Shown here one piece after another: positions 22,677 through 33,668 of a DNA stretch of 64,000 nucleotides. The stretch's first letter is position 1, and each line of letters starts with the position of its first letter. Source of the stretch: Gracilaria gracilis (Eukaryota; Rhodophyta; Florideophyceae; Gracilariales; Gracilariaceae); NCBI GenBank assembly GCA_030374805.1, contig JARGSG010000001.1, positions 1,054,001 through 1,118,000 on the forward strand, read 5' to 3'. A program made the position numbers and the translations under genes. Under the pieces are notes generated by a model. The model did not search any database and had not been told where the DNA came from. It saw nothing but the letters and a program-made list of their open reading frames with translations.

Positions 22677-24913
22677 AGTTCTTTGGTAACACAAGCTACT
22701 CCGCTTCCACATGAGATGGGAAATGGAGGAGGGGAAAGCAGGGGAGGGATGGGAGGAAGGCAGGAGGACGATGCGAGGGGCTGTAGGGATAGAGGCGGGT
22801 GGCGAAGGGGCGATGACTCCACGCAAGTTGTAGAAGAAGGCGAGTGTGGAGATGTCATAGAGAAGAGGAGGGAGTGTCGCAGTGGGGGGGAGGGAAGGAC
22901 GATAGCAAGAAGTACTAGTGGGATAGTTAGCCGTGGTATTCGAGGGAAGGAGGGAGAGAAAGTGGCTGGGGTTGGCATTCGGGAGGGGAGGGGTCGCGAA
23001 AGAGAAGTAGGAGGAGGCGTTCAGGAGGCGACGAACGAGGGCATGGAGGTTGTGGTTGATGTTAGGAGGAATCGAATGGTGGGCAGAGAAAGAACTGGTG
23101 AACCGGGACATACTGCGATGCGGGAGGAAGAGGAAGTGGGGGGTATGGGGCATATGAGGGAGTATGGAAACGCAGAGGACAATGGGAGGCGAATTGGGCG
23201 TGTGGGCGATGGAATGGGGAGCCACGCCAATGCGGAGAGGATGGAATGGCTCCGAGACAATTTATCCGGGAGAGTTGTAGGACGTAGCAGTGGTGGATCA
23301 GTGATTGAGAATGTGAGAGACAATATACCAGTGGATGGGAGGGTATTCGAAGGAGAAGATGTCGTTGTCGGAAACAGGCATAGAACTGGAGAGAACTTGG
23401 TGGAAACCGCGGTACGAACGCCTGAATGAATACGTGTGAGGCATAATGCCGTTCGGATTGAGGACGATGTGCATGAAGCAGGAGTCGACGATTCTGGGGA
23501 TCGTGGAAAGAGGAACGGAGCAAGGGAATTTAGAACTACAGGAATAACAGGAGGAGATGAAGAGAACTTACGCGTGTTGCCAAGGTCTGCACTTGTTGAG
23601 AGGGTGAATTCGTTGAAAGGGAAGCTCGTAAATATGAAGGGTGATCACTATACCCTGATGGTGAGTTTGAAGCTCACGCAGAAAGAATTGGAACGGGTGA
23701 GGGAGGAGCTGAAGCAGCAAAATGTGTTGATTGAAAGTTTAAGGGAGGCTGTAAAGGGTAGGAAGCGAAGGGGGTGTGGGAAGGAAGTAAAGAGGCGTCG
23801 AAAACATGAAATAGAGGTGCCAGAATGCTTTCACGGATTTGCAAGGGCTGTATAAGATAAGATTCTCCACTATGCGAAGTTGGAGGCGTCAGAACTCTGT
23901 TCTGACACGGAGAACGTTGGTAGGAGCTGGAAGAACAGGAGTAAGACGGTGGGAGAAAGTAGGGAGAGCAGCATATTTGTGGTTGGCGAGAAGGAGATGG
24001 TACCTCGGTGCCCGTATCAAGTGGCCTATGAGATGAGGGCGTATACGCCATCAACGGAGGGAGGAAGTGATGTGCTGCGGAAGTATATGGTGGAGACGGA
24101 AATAATGAGAGATACTTGGGAGACGATACGAGAAGCGGGAAGAAAACAGGAATGTGTGGATAATGTGAGTGCGGACAAGTGTCTGAGGCAGCCGATGAAG
24201 CAGACATTAAGCAATGTGATTGGGGTGCGGAAGCGGGCGGCTCGCGACAAGTTATTCTCCATCCTTGGATATGATTTGATTGCGAAACGTGCAAAACCTA
24301 CTGAGGGGACTGAGCTATGGGAAGAGCTAAAGCAGCAGATGGGGGAGGCGCGCGAGAAGCTGATGGGAAGGGAGGAAGGCGGGGAGAATGAGTTGTGTGC
24401 GTGGAAAAGGAGTCGGTTCGAAGACCTTGCGTATTCCGGGTCTCGTGCGGTTGGGCCACCATGGGAGGTTGATGATGAAGATATGTACTTCAAGAATGGG
24501 ATGGCGGTGGCAGTTTTGGAAAAGTATATGGGGTACGCAGTGAAGAGGCGAATTAACGGTGAACGGCAGTGCGTGGATGGGACCGTGATGCACCTTGCGA
24601 GACTTGACGCCTAGATTGCCTGTGTGGTGAAAACTATGAACGAGGTTGTGGGACGTGGAGGGCAAAGACAGCTTTTGTTCTCTACTTTGTATGGGAATTA
24701 ACTACCTCGGGCTGTTGAAGGAATACTGGGGGTAGCCTGGCAATCGCTACAGGAGGAGCATGCCCAGGAGTTTGAGAACGATGGGTTTGTGGATGGAGAT
24801 CCGAGGTGTGTGTCGGAAAACTCTGGGAGAACTGCGACAGTTGGGCTGTGGGTACCATCGAGGGAGAAGATATACCAAGCGGTGAGGGAGGTCTATTTTA
24901 TGGCAAAACTAAC

Positions 24914-25204
24914 CCCTATGAACATCAAATGTGGCCGAAATATGGCCGAGATATGGCCGAAATGCGGCCGTTTAGCTCGAAAATTTGTGACAACCTTTAA
25001 CCAGCGAAGACAAACAAGTTTCATTTTTCTTCATATGGCCAAAATATGGCCAATATGTGGCCCAAATATGGCCGAATGTTACACGTGTAAGCTAACAAAA
25101 ACTCTTATTTTCATTAGTTACACGTTCTCCCAAAATTTCGACTTAAACGGCCACATTTCGGCCATATTTCGGCCATATTTTGGCCAGATTCGCTGTTCAT
25201 AGGG
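24914..25204. mobile_element. MITE-A copy 2, 291 bp
   Basis: Same length and TIRs as the copy at 4346-4636 and about 95% alike by eye. It is flanked by TAAC on both sides (24910-24913 and 25205-25208), or TAA if one extra C is counted as part of the element. It sits in the decayed coiled-coil gene, whose sense-like sequence resumes directly after it, so the insertion hit that gene. Confidence 0.9.
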
Positions 25205-25347
25205 TAACACGGACACTAGGTGCAGTTCTTGATTGTTACATAGCGGCGTGTCGACCGGAGGACCCGAGTTTCGGGCGGTTGGTGGCACACCGGGCGGAAC
25301 GCAGGGAAGGGACAGGGGTTGATGGTAGGGAAGAGGCGGGCTACTAA

Positions 25348-25716
25348 GGGTAGGGTGAGGTGCAGGGGGGGGAAGGGGTGGAGGTATGTGTGGGATGGGG
25401 AAGAGCTGCTTCTTCTTTCTCATGTCATGCGTATCTTCACTCTTCCAATTGAAACGAAACGGGTTTAAATTTTTTATGAAGCTGAAGCTAACAGGGAATA
25501 GAGGCTACGTGTTGGATGGTAAATAAGGCTTGGCGGTGGGGTCTCGATAGAACCGATTGAGATAGAATCGGTGAAAGTGCCAGTGTAGACGGGAAGTGAA
25601 GGGGGAAGCGGGGTAGTTCTGGCGGAGAACATGAACGGAGCCAAGGATGGAGGAAGAGGGGATGAGTCCATACCGAGTGGAAACGTTATCGGAAGTGGAG
25701 TGGGTAGAGATGGGAA
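25348..25716. other. Gene-free stretch next to the Plavaka-like element
   Basis: G-rich then AT-rich sequence; no gene, no clear element end. It probably includes one terminus of the transposon that follows, but I found no matching inverted repeat. Confidence 0.35.
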
Positions 25717-28700
25717 CTAGGTGGATGGTGTGGTTATGTTCTTCGTCTGTTGCGCATAGGAGGCAAACGCAGTTGAGGGTGAGATCGACATCGTCGCTGG
25801 GTGGGACGAGTTCCATGAACTGGACGAAGGCGAACTCCTTGGGAGAAGAAGTTGAAAAAGGAAGGGCGAAACGAAGAAGGGAGATGAGTTTGCAGACCCA
25901 GACGATGGATGTGGAGGGGGGGAGGTGGAGCCGGGGACGAGAATGTGGGAGAACTTTGGGGACTTGGATGGACTGAAGGAGGGGGTGGCAAAAATTCGTT
26001 GGATGAGAGGGACTGGAGGATCCTGAGGCGCGAGCTCGTTCCGCTCTTCAATGTAGTTGCCGAATGTTCGGATGAAACCGCCGACGACGTAAGCGGAGTT
26101 GACTATGGTGAGTCGAGCCTGACGGAGGGCGGGGGAGTTGTCAGTGAGTTGTAGGACTTCGAGAGAGAGGGTGATGAAGGATGGAAGGCCGTCTCTTCCG
26201 AATCGTGCAAGATTGGATAGGGTATCGGGGGGGAAGAGGTCTTGAAGAGATTTGTGAGGGAGGTGAGGATTGGAGCGAATGAATTTGTGGGCAGTGATTA
26301 GGTCAGCGAAGGAGATGTGTTTTCCATCACGGACGAAACCGGGTTCTCGGGATTGGAGAGGGGAAACGAGGCCAGGGGAGGAGGAGGTGATGGAAGGGTT
26401 TGTGGAGACGGGATTCCAGTCCTTGATGGCGTTGGAGCGGTGGATGGCACGAATGGTTTCTTGATGTGAGGTTTTGCAGTAGTGGGACTTGAAGAGGGTG
26501 TGGGCGTGCTCGAATATGCCGGCATCATTGAAGTAGAGGCCTCCGAAGCGGCGAATGTCCTCGACAATGTGGTCGAGGAGGTGGAACTTGAGGGTTCCGA
26601 GGCTGGAAGTGTGGTGGGGGCCGACGACGAGTACGACTGTGCGCTTGAAGGAGCGGATTTGGTTGTGGAGGTCGTTGAGGCGGGCGTCGGTCCATTCGGT
26701 GAAGGTGTTGTATCGCATGGGGGCGAGGAAGAGGTCTGAGTACTTGGAGAAAACGGAAGTGATGGGAGCTGAATCGACTTCGTCACAGCATCGTTCGAAG
26801 ACGGCGCCGATGAAGGGGAAGACCATGTCGAGTGCGCGATAGTCTTTTGCTTCGAGCATACCACGCTAGCCGTCGGCAGTGAAGAAACCGTTGAGAGTTT
26901 GACCGTTGTCGGAAGTGGAGAAGTCGATGTGGAGTCCGTTTGCGGGGGAGTGCTTTTCGATGGCGGAGAGGATGGTGTTTGAATGTTTGAGGATGGAAGT
27001 GCGGACGGAGTTGAAGGGGCGACGGGGCTTGGAGGAAAGGGGGGTGGTGAAGAGTGCTTCTGAGCGAAGTCTCTCGATGGCGGCGAGCTTGATGAGCTTG
27101 GAGACGCCGAGGTCGAAGTTGTGGAGTGGTTCGAAGGTGAAGACGTTGTAAGGGGAGAGGAGTGGGGTGATGTTGAGAAGAGGGTATGATTCGAAGAGGG
27201 AAGAGTACTTTGCGAGGGAGAGGGAGTGGAGGGCTTCAAGGGCTTTTTCCTTTGTGTTGCGGGAGATTTTGGGCTTACGAGCAAGGAGAGCGTCTTGTGA
27301 TTGTTGGAGGAGAGTGGAGTGTGATTTGCGTGCGGCGAGGGTCTGGTGCTGAGTTCGGGGGGGAAGGGGATTGAATATGTAGGGGGAGGTCTGTGCGGGA
27401 GACGGTGCATCTATGACAAGGGTGTGGGGGGCGGGTTCCGTGGGAGATGGGGAGGATGTCTTTTGCTTCGGGGATGTCGGCGCAGTAGCTGGCGATGATT
27501 GGGTGACAATGGCGGAGAACGCCATGGGCGTCACGGAAGGGGAAGCCATTGAGACCGGAGGAGAGGAGGGGGCCGAGAAAGTTGGAGACGGCGAGCTGAA
27601 TGAGTTCAATTTTGGTGTGGCGGGGGATGTGAGAGGAGGTTTGAGGCATGGAGTCGTGGTCTTAGTAGGGGTGGGTTGGGAGGAAGGAGGTTGGCAAGTA
27701 TCTGAGAAGGGTGAGGTGTTCGGTGATGCACTTGCGACGGAAGGCATCGGAGAAGTTGAGAAGGGTGATGTAAAGGGGGTAGGAGGTGATGGAAGAGGAT
27801 TTGAGGGAAATGGAAGACTTGTCGGAGTAGATTTGGACCAAGACAATGTAGGAGTCGATACCGGTGGAGTCGAGGGTGTGTTAGATGCAGGAGTCGTTGG
27901 AGGAGTGCATGATTGCGGCTTTGAGGGCGGGAACTGCATCTTTTCCGAGGGTGGAGGCCATGGGGTGGGCGAAAGCGGGAGAGCCGGAAGGTGTTGTGTG
28001 GGAGACGGGGTGGAAGAAGGTGTTGTGGAAGTGTGCGAGGGCGAATTGTTGTTTGAGGACCTGGATGGGGTCCTTTCGAATGATGGTGGTGGAGAAGAGC
28101 TGCTGTGGGTCGGAGAGGGTGGTAGGAGCGAAGCCGATGTTGCTGACTCGGTGTTGGAAGAGGTCTGTTTGAAGTTTGAGACACTGAGAGACGGAGAAGA
28201 CGGCGTTGTGGAAGGCGGATTTGGAGAAGGGAGGGCGTGGAGGAGTGGGATGAGTTCCTAAGCCTTTCGGAGGCCGAGAGAGGAGGCGATGGGAAAGATG
28301 TAGAGGACCATGCGTTCGAGGTGGGGGTTGTTGAGGAGGGGGAAGGAAGAGGGAGGAGAGGGAGTAGGGAAGGGGGAGATGGAGCCGACGGGGGTGGTGG
28401 CGATGTGGTAGGCGTCCTGGGTGTGGAGGGAGAGGGAGAGTTGTTGCTGCTGGTAGGAGTCGTCGTCTGCGATGGGGACGTTGTCGGAAGGTCGGTTTGT
28501 GGGAGGGGGAGGTGTATGGAAGTGGGGGGTAGACTTGTGACGCTTGATGCGTGGGGGGAAGTGGGGGAGGCTTCCGCCTGGGGAGAGGAAACGCTTGTTT
28601 GGGTTGAGGCGATTGGGGCATCTCCTCTGGTGCCTTTGGATGGCAGAGATGGTGCGGGCGAAGATGGAGCAGCCTTCAAAGCAGCAGTTGGGCATGGCAG

Positions 28701-28797
28701 AGAAGGTTGGGGGGGTGTTGAAGAGGATTGAGTGTACGTAGCGGGGAGCGTAATATGGCGCACGGACGGTGGGACAGAGTGGTGGGGATGATTGCAT
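25717..28797 (-). mobile_element. Broken Plavaka-like (CACTA superfamily) transposase
   Basis: A transposase of about 1,020 codons on the minus strand. The order is typical of Plavaka: an N-terminal C2H2-like finger (CCFEGCSIFARTISAIQRHQRRC type, near 28,650); DPIQVLKQQFALAHF; YSDKSSIS with YPLYITLLNFSDAFRRK (first catalytic Asp region, near 27,800); the DIPEAKD...PPHPCHRC zinc-ribbon segment (near 27,480); PLHNFDLGVSKL (near 27,120); and KFHLLDHIVEDIRRFGG with FEHAHTLFK (near 26,540). Frame changes lie near 28,259 and between about 27,275 and 27,350; in-frame stops lie at about 27,880, 27,662 and 26,866. So it cannot make an active enzyme. Terminal repeats were not found. KDZ-type transposases share some of these motifs and are the main alternative. 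Confidence 0.7.
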
Positions 28798-28845
28798 GTG
28801 ATTCGAAGGCGTTTCATATATTTAGTAAACGAATGCCTGATGTGA

Positions 28846-29042
28846 AAGGTGTTGACTAGTGAACCGATCTCCTCAAACTGAAAAGGTATTCGATCTATTT
28901 GTATACTCCTATTCCTATTCGATAAACAGCTGTTTAAATTTCTATCTAAGTGACTATCTCGCTATTCGCCGCCGTATACATGAACGTAGGTGACACTAAC
29001 ACACTTACATTGTGCTGCGAAACTATCATAAACGAACGAAGT
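28846..29042. other. AT-rich gene-free spacer
   Basis: AT-rich sequence of about 200 bases between the transposase and MITE-B; no gene or repeat recognised. Confidence 0.35.
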
Positions 29043-29225
29043 ATGCTAGTTTCCCTTCCATCCAAACTAGCAAAGATGGAAACAATTTGGAATAATTCTT
29101 TCGAAAAAAACTAGCACAAGTGGAAAGGTGGAAATATTTTCCGAAATTAACACTTCCAAATTTGGATAAATTCACCGGTTTTTCGTTCGTTTTAATTCGG
29201 TCATTTTTGACCGCCAAACTAGCAT
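29043..29225. mobile_element. MITE-B, 183 bp, ends ATGCTAGTTT...AAACTAGCAT
   Basis: Perfect 10-bp inverted ends and several internal AACTAGC words, with no coding capacity. A target duplication is not clear. The outer flank TTCCGATAACACCGACG also follows the related sequence at 32,420, where the other fragment of the ParB/2OG gene begins. Confidence 0.6.
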
Positions 29226-29241
29226 TCCGATAACACCGACG

Positions 29242-29652
29242 CTATCACGTACAATGGTTGTGAAGAAGTTCAGGGTTCCGCCTTACTCTGTATTTATTGG
29301 GAGAGGGGATGTGTTTCATGCGGGAGCTGGGTACATGAATGCGTTGGTGAAAGATAATTGCCTGAGGTATCACATTTATTTTGTACCTGAAGGATACAAG
29401 CTCCCTGACGTGGTGCACAGGGAGCCACCGTTTCGGCCAAAGTTCGTAGAGGAGGACTTTGGGCTAGGGGAAGACCCAAACGACCAGCTAGACGACGATG
29501 AAGGTTTGGAGGAAGAGAGTGAAACGGAAGTTATAGAAGATGGAGAGGATGAGTACGAAGAGGAAGATGAAGAGATGTCAGATGGCCCTGCTGAGAATAC
29601 AGATGGGGATTACGAGGAAGGACAGATGATAATGGATGACGACGATGAGTAG
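29242..29652 (+). pseudogene. 2OG-Fe(II)-oxygenase-like C-terminus, copy 2 fragment
   Basis: This matches the last 132 residues of the long gene at 989-5083. It keeps the distal His (DVFHAGAGY) and the Arg (LRYHIYF) of the oxygenase motif and the acidic tail, but has lost the H-x-D half. The match begins abruptly at 29242. The orientation is opposite to the N-terminal fragment at 32.4-33.7 kb, so the gene was broken and this part inverted together with the reductase gene that follows tail-to-tail. Alone it cannot form an active site. Confidence 0.75.
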
Positions 29653-29815
29653 GTATAATGTAGCACCTATACTGTTGTGCTTGTTTGTGATAGAGACTTG
29701 AAATAAAAAGTGAACGGGTGATTTGTTTAAGCGGCAACTTAAAAAGAATTGGAGAACAAAAACGGGTTGTGTGTGTAGTTGCAACGAGTACGAGGTTTAC
29801 AATTTGTTGTAATTA

Positions 29816-30646
29816 CTAAAGAATGTGATGTCTAAGAACGTTGATATAGTTGGTGTGGAAAGGGGCAGGTTCCTGCCTTCCGGCTACTTTTTTATCTGCG
29901 GAGGTGAGATAGAAGTAAGCATTTCTAGATTCATACTCCGAGAAAGACGCTGGGAAGGAAGTAAGGGTGCTGCCGTATTCCAGAAGTGATCCCACTGTAG
30001 AAGGGATATTGAAGGAGAGACCTGTGTTGAAGGTGACTATGCGTAGAAGCTCCTTCATTATAGTTGAGACAATAGTTTTGTACTTGGTAGCCACTTCATA
30101 CATGGTAACGAATCCAAATGAAGAACCGATGAGATTGAAGGAAGAGATCCAAACGAGCTTTTCGTAGTAAGACTTGGAAAAGGTGTTTTCGTCGACGATA
30201 CTGGAAGTGAGACCTGCGGTCCAGAGGCTTTCAGCTATTGGCAGAGCCCACTTTCCGGTGGCTGTGGTTAGACCATTGGGAGAGAGAAACGTAACACCAT
30301 TTTGTGGGGAGGCGCCAACAGTGGGAACAGCGATGTAAAGAGCGGCTCGTGTGCAGTGCTCAATTCCGTGTTGGGAAAGAATGGGAAGAATGTGACCATT
30401 CTGGATGAAGACCAAGTCTTTTGCTCGTGGTGCTGGGCAAGATAGAATTACTTTTTCGCGAAGGTCGTTCCTGCCACAGAAGAAGATTGGACCTTGGGGA
30501 AGGCACTCTGCGGAAATGAAGTCTTCGATGGAGAGAAAGGTGTCCTGAAAGGAATCATTGTTGTAAAGCAGGGTGCCAATATGGCCTCTGCCTACGACAG
30601 CAGCTGGGATGATTGTAGAACGGAGGAAAGATGAATGGGAGCTCAT
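29816..30646 (-). CDS. Ketopantoate-reductase-like oxidoreductase, copy 2 (276 aa, intact)
   Basis: An uninterrupted frame of 276 residues, close to the usual length of about 300 for PanE/ApbA proteins. VVGRGHIGTLL (residues 17-27) is the Rossmann dinucleotide loop, with Arg in place of the second-position Ala/Ser. DLVFIQNGHILP is the family's QNG turn after the third strand. SYYEKLVWISSFNLIG opens the all-helical C-terminal domain, where the catalytic Lys resides in PanE. The start MSSHSSFLRST leaves a short tail before the fold. It converges on the oxygenase fragment (164-base gap), the same arrangement as copy 1. The substrate is unknown; a 2-oxo or hydroxy acid would fit the family. It is the best-preserved gene of the unit. 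Confidence 0.75.
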   Translation of the reverse strand: MSSHSSFLRSTIIPAAVVGRGHIGTLLYNNDSFQDTFLSIEDFISAECLPQGPIFFCGRNDLREKVILSCPAPRAKDLVFIQNGHILPILSQHGIEHCTRAALYIAVPTVGASPQNGVTFLSPNGLTTATGKWALPIAESLWTAGLTSSIVDENTFSKSYYEKLVWISSFNLIGSSFGFVTMYEVATKYKTIVSTIMKELLRIVTFNTGLSFNIPSTVGSLLEYGSTLTSFPASFSEYESRNAYFYLTSADKKVAGRQEPAPFHTNYINVLRHHIL

Positions 30647-31212
30647 TGCGATGAGTTTGTTTGATTGAAGATATGGGCTGTTGGAAGGTGTCGGGTGCTG
30701 GTAGCTGTTAATGGAAAGTGGTCTACATTCTGAAGAGTAGGGAAAGCTTTAAGTACACGACTGGGCTGTTGTTTTGGTCATTGAAAAAAGTGTTCCAGGA
30801 GATAAGGGGATTTGTATGATTCGGTTATGGAAAGGAATGGGCAGCAGGGCTGGAGAGGAGGTAGGGTCGAAGAGTGTGTTTATGAGAAGGTGTGTAGTGA
30901 AATAAGGCATAGAAAGTAAGAGTTTATGGTACCGTTGGTACTTGAGAGGTGGTGCATCATGGGTTTCATTGGGATATGGTATGGACCGAGGGTGGAAAAA
31001 TGTGGAGATTTCTAGGGAAAAAATGAAAATTGTGTGGAATGGCGGGAAATAGGAGTGGATATGAATGGGGTACAAAGGGTTGTGCCGCGCAAGTGGGTGT
31101 GTGGCCGACAGTGCCACGGGTGTGCGGAGTGGGGGGGAGTGCTGCAACTGTTGGGTTGATCTCGCTTGTCCTTATCTATCTTCCTTATCGTGAACCGCCG
31201 TTTATTTCTGCG
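30647..31212. promoter_or_regulatory. Divergent intergenic region
   Basis: 566 bases between the starts of the reductase gene (minus) and the coiled-coil gene (plus). No ORF of note. It probably holds promoters for both, inferred only from position. Confidence 0.35.
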
Positions 31213-32166
31213 ATGTCGAATGGGTACGTCGAGGACGAAGAGCTAGTGGCTCTGCTTCACCGGACTGAGGTACCAGAGACGCCACTGGGAAGGAAGGAGG
31301 AGGGTGTGGACAAGGTTTGCATGGGGGAGAAGGAGGGAAGTGGGGATGAAGAGGGAGGTGGGGATGATCGGGGTGGAGGGGATGGGGGACCGGAGAGGAG
31401 GTTTGCGGCGGAGATGGAGGAGCGGTTGAGGAGGCTTGGAGGGGATCTGAAGGACCATTTGGACGACTGGCTTTCTGATATGGTTGGTGAGATGGGAGGG
31501 GTGGTGCTGAGTGTGTAGGAGATTGGGGTGCCAATGGATTTGATTTCGACGATTCGAAAAAGGATGAAGTTGGCTGGAATAAGGACTGGAAGGCGTGTGA
31601 GTTGGATTGTAGAGTGCGTTGGAAGGGAGCTAGTGACGCTGAGAAGGGAGAATATGGGACTGAGGGGACGTGTGGAGGTGTTGGAGGCGCAAGTGCGACA
31701 GGTGAAAAAGGCGTGCCAATTGTTGTTGGAGGTGAAGGAACTGGTGAGGAAAGGAGGCGTTGCGAGGGAGGCGGGAAGAGAGAAAGGGTCAACGGTGACG
31801 CCTGGCTCCCGTGGTGGACGTGGGAGTGTGAGGGGGAGGAGCGGAGAAGGGGATGGAGGGGAGGTTGGGGAAAGTCGGCTGAGAAAGAGGCGAAAGGGTG
31901 GGGTGATGGTGGACAAGGATGGGGAGGTGTGTGTGCCGCGGCAGCTGCCGGGTAGAGCGCCACTAGTTGGGTTTGGTAGTGCGTCAGCGGCTGTTCGAAC
32001 GGCGGAGCGCATGCTGGAGGAGCAGGAGGAGAAGAGGCTGGGAGGGGTTGGAAGCCGGTTTGGGGCTAGGAGGGTGTACGAGAATGAAGAGATGGTTCCA
32101 TTGGAGTTCTTCAACTTGGAATTTAAGGAAACTGAGACTCAGGATCCGAATTCAGGGCTGGAATAA
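31213..32166 (+). pseudogene. Coiled-coil basic protein, unknown function
   Basis: ATG at 31213 opens MSNGYVEDEELVALLHR. One frame runs to 32166 (about 317 codons) with a single TAG at 31516. Residues about 110-180 form a coiled coil (LRRENMGLRGRVEVLEAQVRQ). Then come a Gly/Arg/Ser-rich basic linker and a C-terminal region PLVGFGSASAAVRTAERML. No family is recognised. In general plan (acidic start, basic linker, coiled coil) it resembles the decayed gene at 22.1-25.3 kb, but I see no clear residue-level match. It is divergent from the reductase gene. Confidence 0.5.
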
Positions 32167-32253
32167 GGGAGCGCTGGTGGTGGGTTCGTAATTTTTTAGA
32201 GTGTTTTTGACGAGTGTGGTGAATTTAAAGTTACGATGGGTGGCAGGGGAACT

Positions 32254-32419
32254 GCAAACTAGCCTTCAACTCCGGTAGATGAAGTTTGAACTGCACTGAA
32301 CGGAAACGTAATTTCCAGAAAAGATTTTTTTTGCCTTGCCAACTAGCGAAAACTGCAAAAATGCTAGTTTTTTCGGACTTTTATTTTCACAACTAGCGAT
32401 CTAGCATACTAAACTAGCA
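32254..32419. repeat. MITE-B-like sequence with repeated AACTAGC words
   Basis: Contains CAAACTAGCC, GCTAGTTTT, ACAACTAGCG and AAACTAGCAT. It ends in the same AAACTAGCATTCCG then AACACCGACG as the MITE-B flank at 29216-29241, in the same orientation. Strongly diverged inside. Confidence 0.5.
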
Positions 32420-32437
32420 TTCCGAGAACACCGACGA

Positions 32438-33668
32438 TGCTCTCCACATCCACATGTGACTCGTCCACGACGTTCTGCACAAAAGATACCGTGCTATGAA
32501 TTTTGTCTGCAAACGACATCTTCAGCACATTTGAACTCATCTCATTCAGAAGATTGCCGAGTCCTAGTACCTCGTTCATTGTCATGGAATTCCCATCCTT
32601 TCTTCCCCACAGCACAACATCTAAAGAACGGACTATATCCACCCACTTCCCGCCTCCCCCATGCAAGTCTCGTAGCACAAGAATTATGTGATATCCGACT
32701 ATGAGGGTTACGGGCACGACAATTCTCCCATCAACAACTATTTCATTCACAGCATACTCCCCTAGAGATGCCACAGCAATCGAACCTGCAGACGGAAGTC
32801 ACCCAAAGTTGCGACATTTCATCATCGTCGCCTCCTTGTGTCCCAGATTCACACTTCGAACTGTCTCCTTCGGGATTTCAATCATCTCGATATCCATCGT
32901 CAACCTGCGCTGAACATAGTCGGCGACGGAAATCTTCTTGAGAGACAGGGTTTTTTCTACCTCTTCCGACGGAACACTGCCTCCTTTATCGAACAAGTCC
33001 TCCTCCGCGTCAGCAAGCGGAGCCTTACTCGTCTGAAAGACCTCCACAATATCGTCGTCGGAGTCCTCTATGATGCTCACGCTCGCTCCCACGGGCTTCT
33101 TAATCCCTTTAGAAGACTTTCCTCGAGTTTTGGAAGCTTCCCCAGCAGGTTTGTCGACCTCCAGAGCAACCACTTTCTCAGGCTGACATGTAGAAGACTT
33201 GCCAGCCCCGGACCCTGGAGTGGTACTTTGCGAAATCTCGATTCGGTCTATCATCGACGTATCCCACGCATACAACCCAGCCCAGAACAACTCGCTCAGT
33301 GTACTTGGTGGTTCTTCAAGACCTTGAAAACGGTAAGGGTACTTCGCGCTTCCATGATTTATAATCTTCGTCCTGCAGATCACAACCAAGTCTTCTCCTT
33401 CTAGGGCAGTCCCGCTTAGAACATGCCCATGGAGCGAACGGCAAAGAGCCTTCCCGGCACCACCGGCGGACCCCACACCTCTCACCTCCGCGGTTCCCAC
33501 TTTCACCTTGCTCTTTTCTTTCCCAACCGTCACAAACAAATGCACCGCATCGCCGCCTTTCACTACCGGCGTAGCAGCGGGCGAAACCTTCTTCGTCATT
33601 GCTCGGGCTGGTGGCATACGTGGCGTAGTGCCTTTTGCCCTCCCTCTCCCTCGTGTTAGGGGCGGCAT
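32438..33668 (-). pseudogene. ParB-like gene N-terminal fragment, copy 2
   Basis: It matches the N-terminal 40% of the long gene at 989-5083, from MPPLTRGRG (start 33668) to SHVDVE, where the match stops abruptly. It holds the unrecognised N-terminal domain, the acidic linker and the ParB-like domain. A TGA at 32799-32801 replaces the Trp codon of copy 1, in CRNFG-W-LPSAG. The ParB box reads VGYHIILVL instead of DGYHRFLLL, so its key Asp and Arg are gone. It has no MITE, which reveals the empty site of MITE-A. The missing middle of the gene is absent from this block. Confidence 0.75.

Larger units (their letters stand above)
22092..25347 (+). pseudogene. Long decayed gene with coiled coil, unknown function
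   Basis: A single plus-strand frame can be followed for about 2.8 kb through stops at about 22650, 23427, 23853, 24612 and 24702, then is cut by MITE-A; sense-like sequence resumes after the MITE and ends at 25345-25347. The N-terminal part is Gly/Arg/Glu-rich with short repeats (RAPRSG, RTEQTE). The stretch 23,585-23,760 predicts a coiled coil (heptads around ERVNSLKGKLVNMKGDHYTL). After it comes a better-preserved globular part (CPYQVAYEMRAYTP, KLFSILGYDLIAKRAK, RFEDLAYSGSRAVGPPW). I recognise no family. The true start is uncertain; the first clear in-frame ATG is near 22,713. It lies on the same strand after the methyltransferase and SET genes, so it may belong to the same unit. Confidence 0.5.

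Noticed and set aside
26298-28817. Long Pro/Ser/Thr-rich minus-strand frames (26298-27410, 26866-27939 upper part, 27606-28817)
   Set aside because: They are frame-shifted readings of the Plavaka-like transposase; only the frames with the zinc-finger, ribbon and LHNFDLG motifs are protein-like. The matching plus-strand Gly/Glu/Val-rich frames are mirror shadows.
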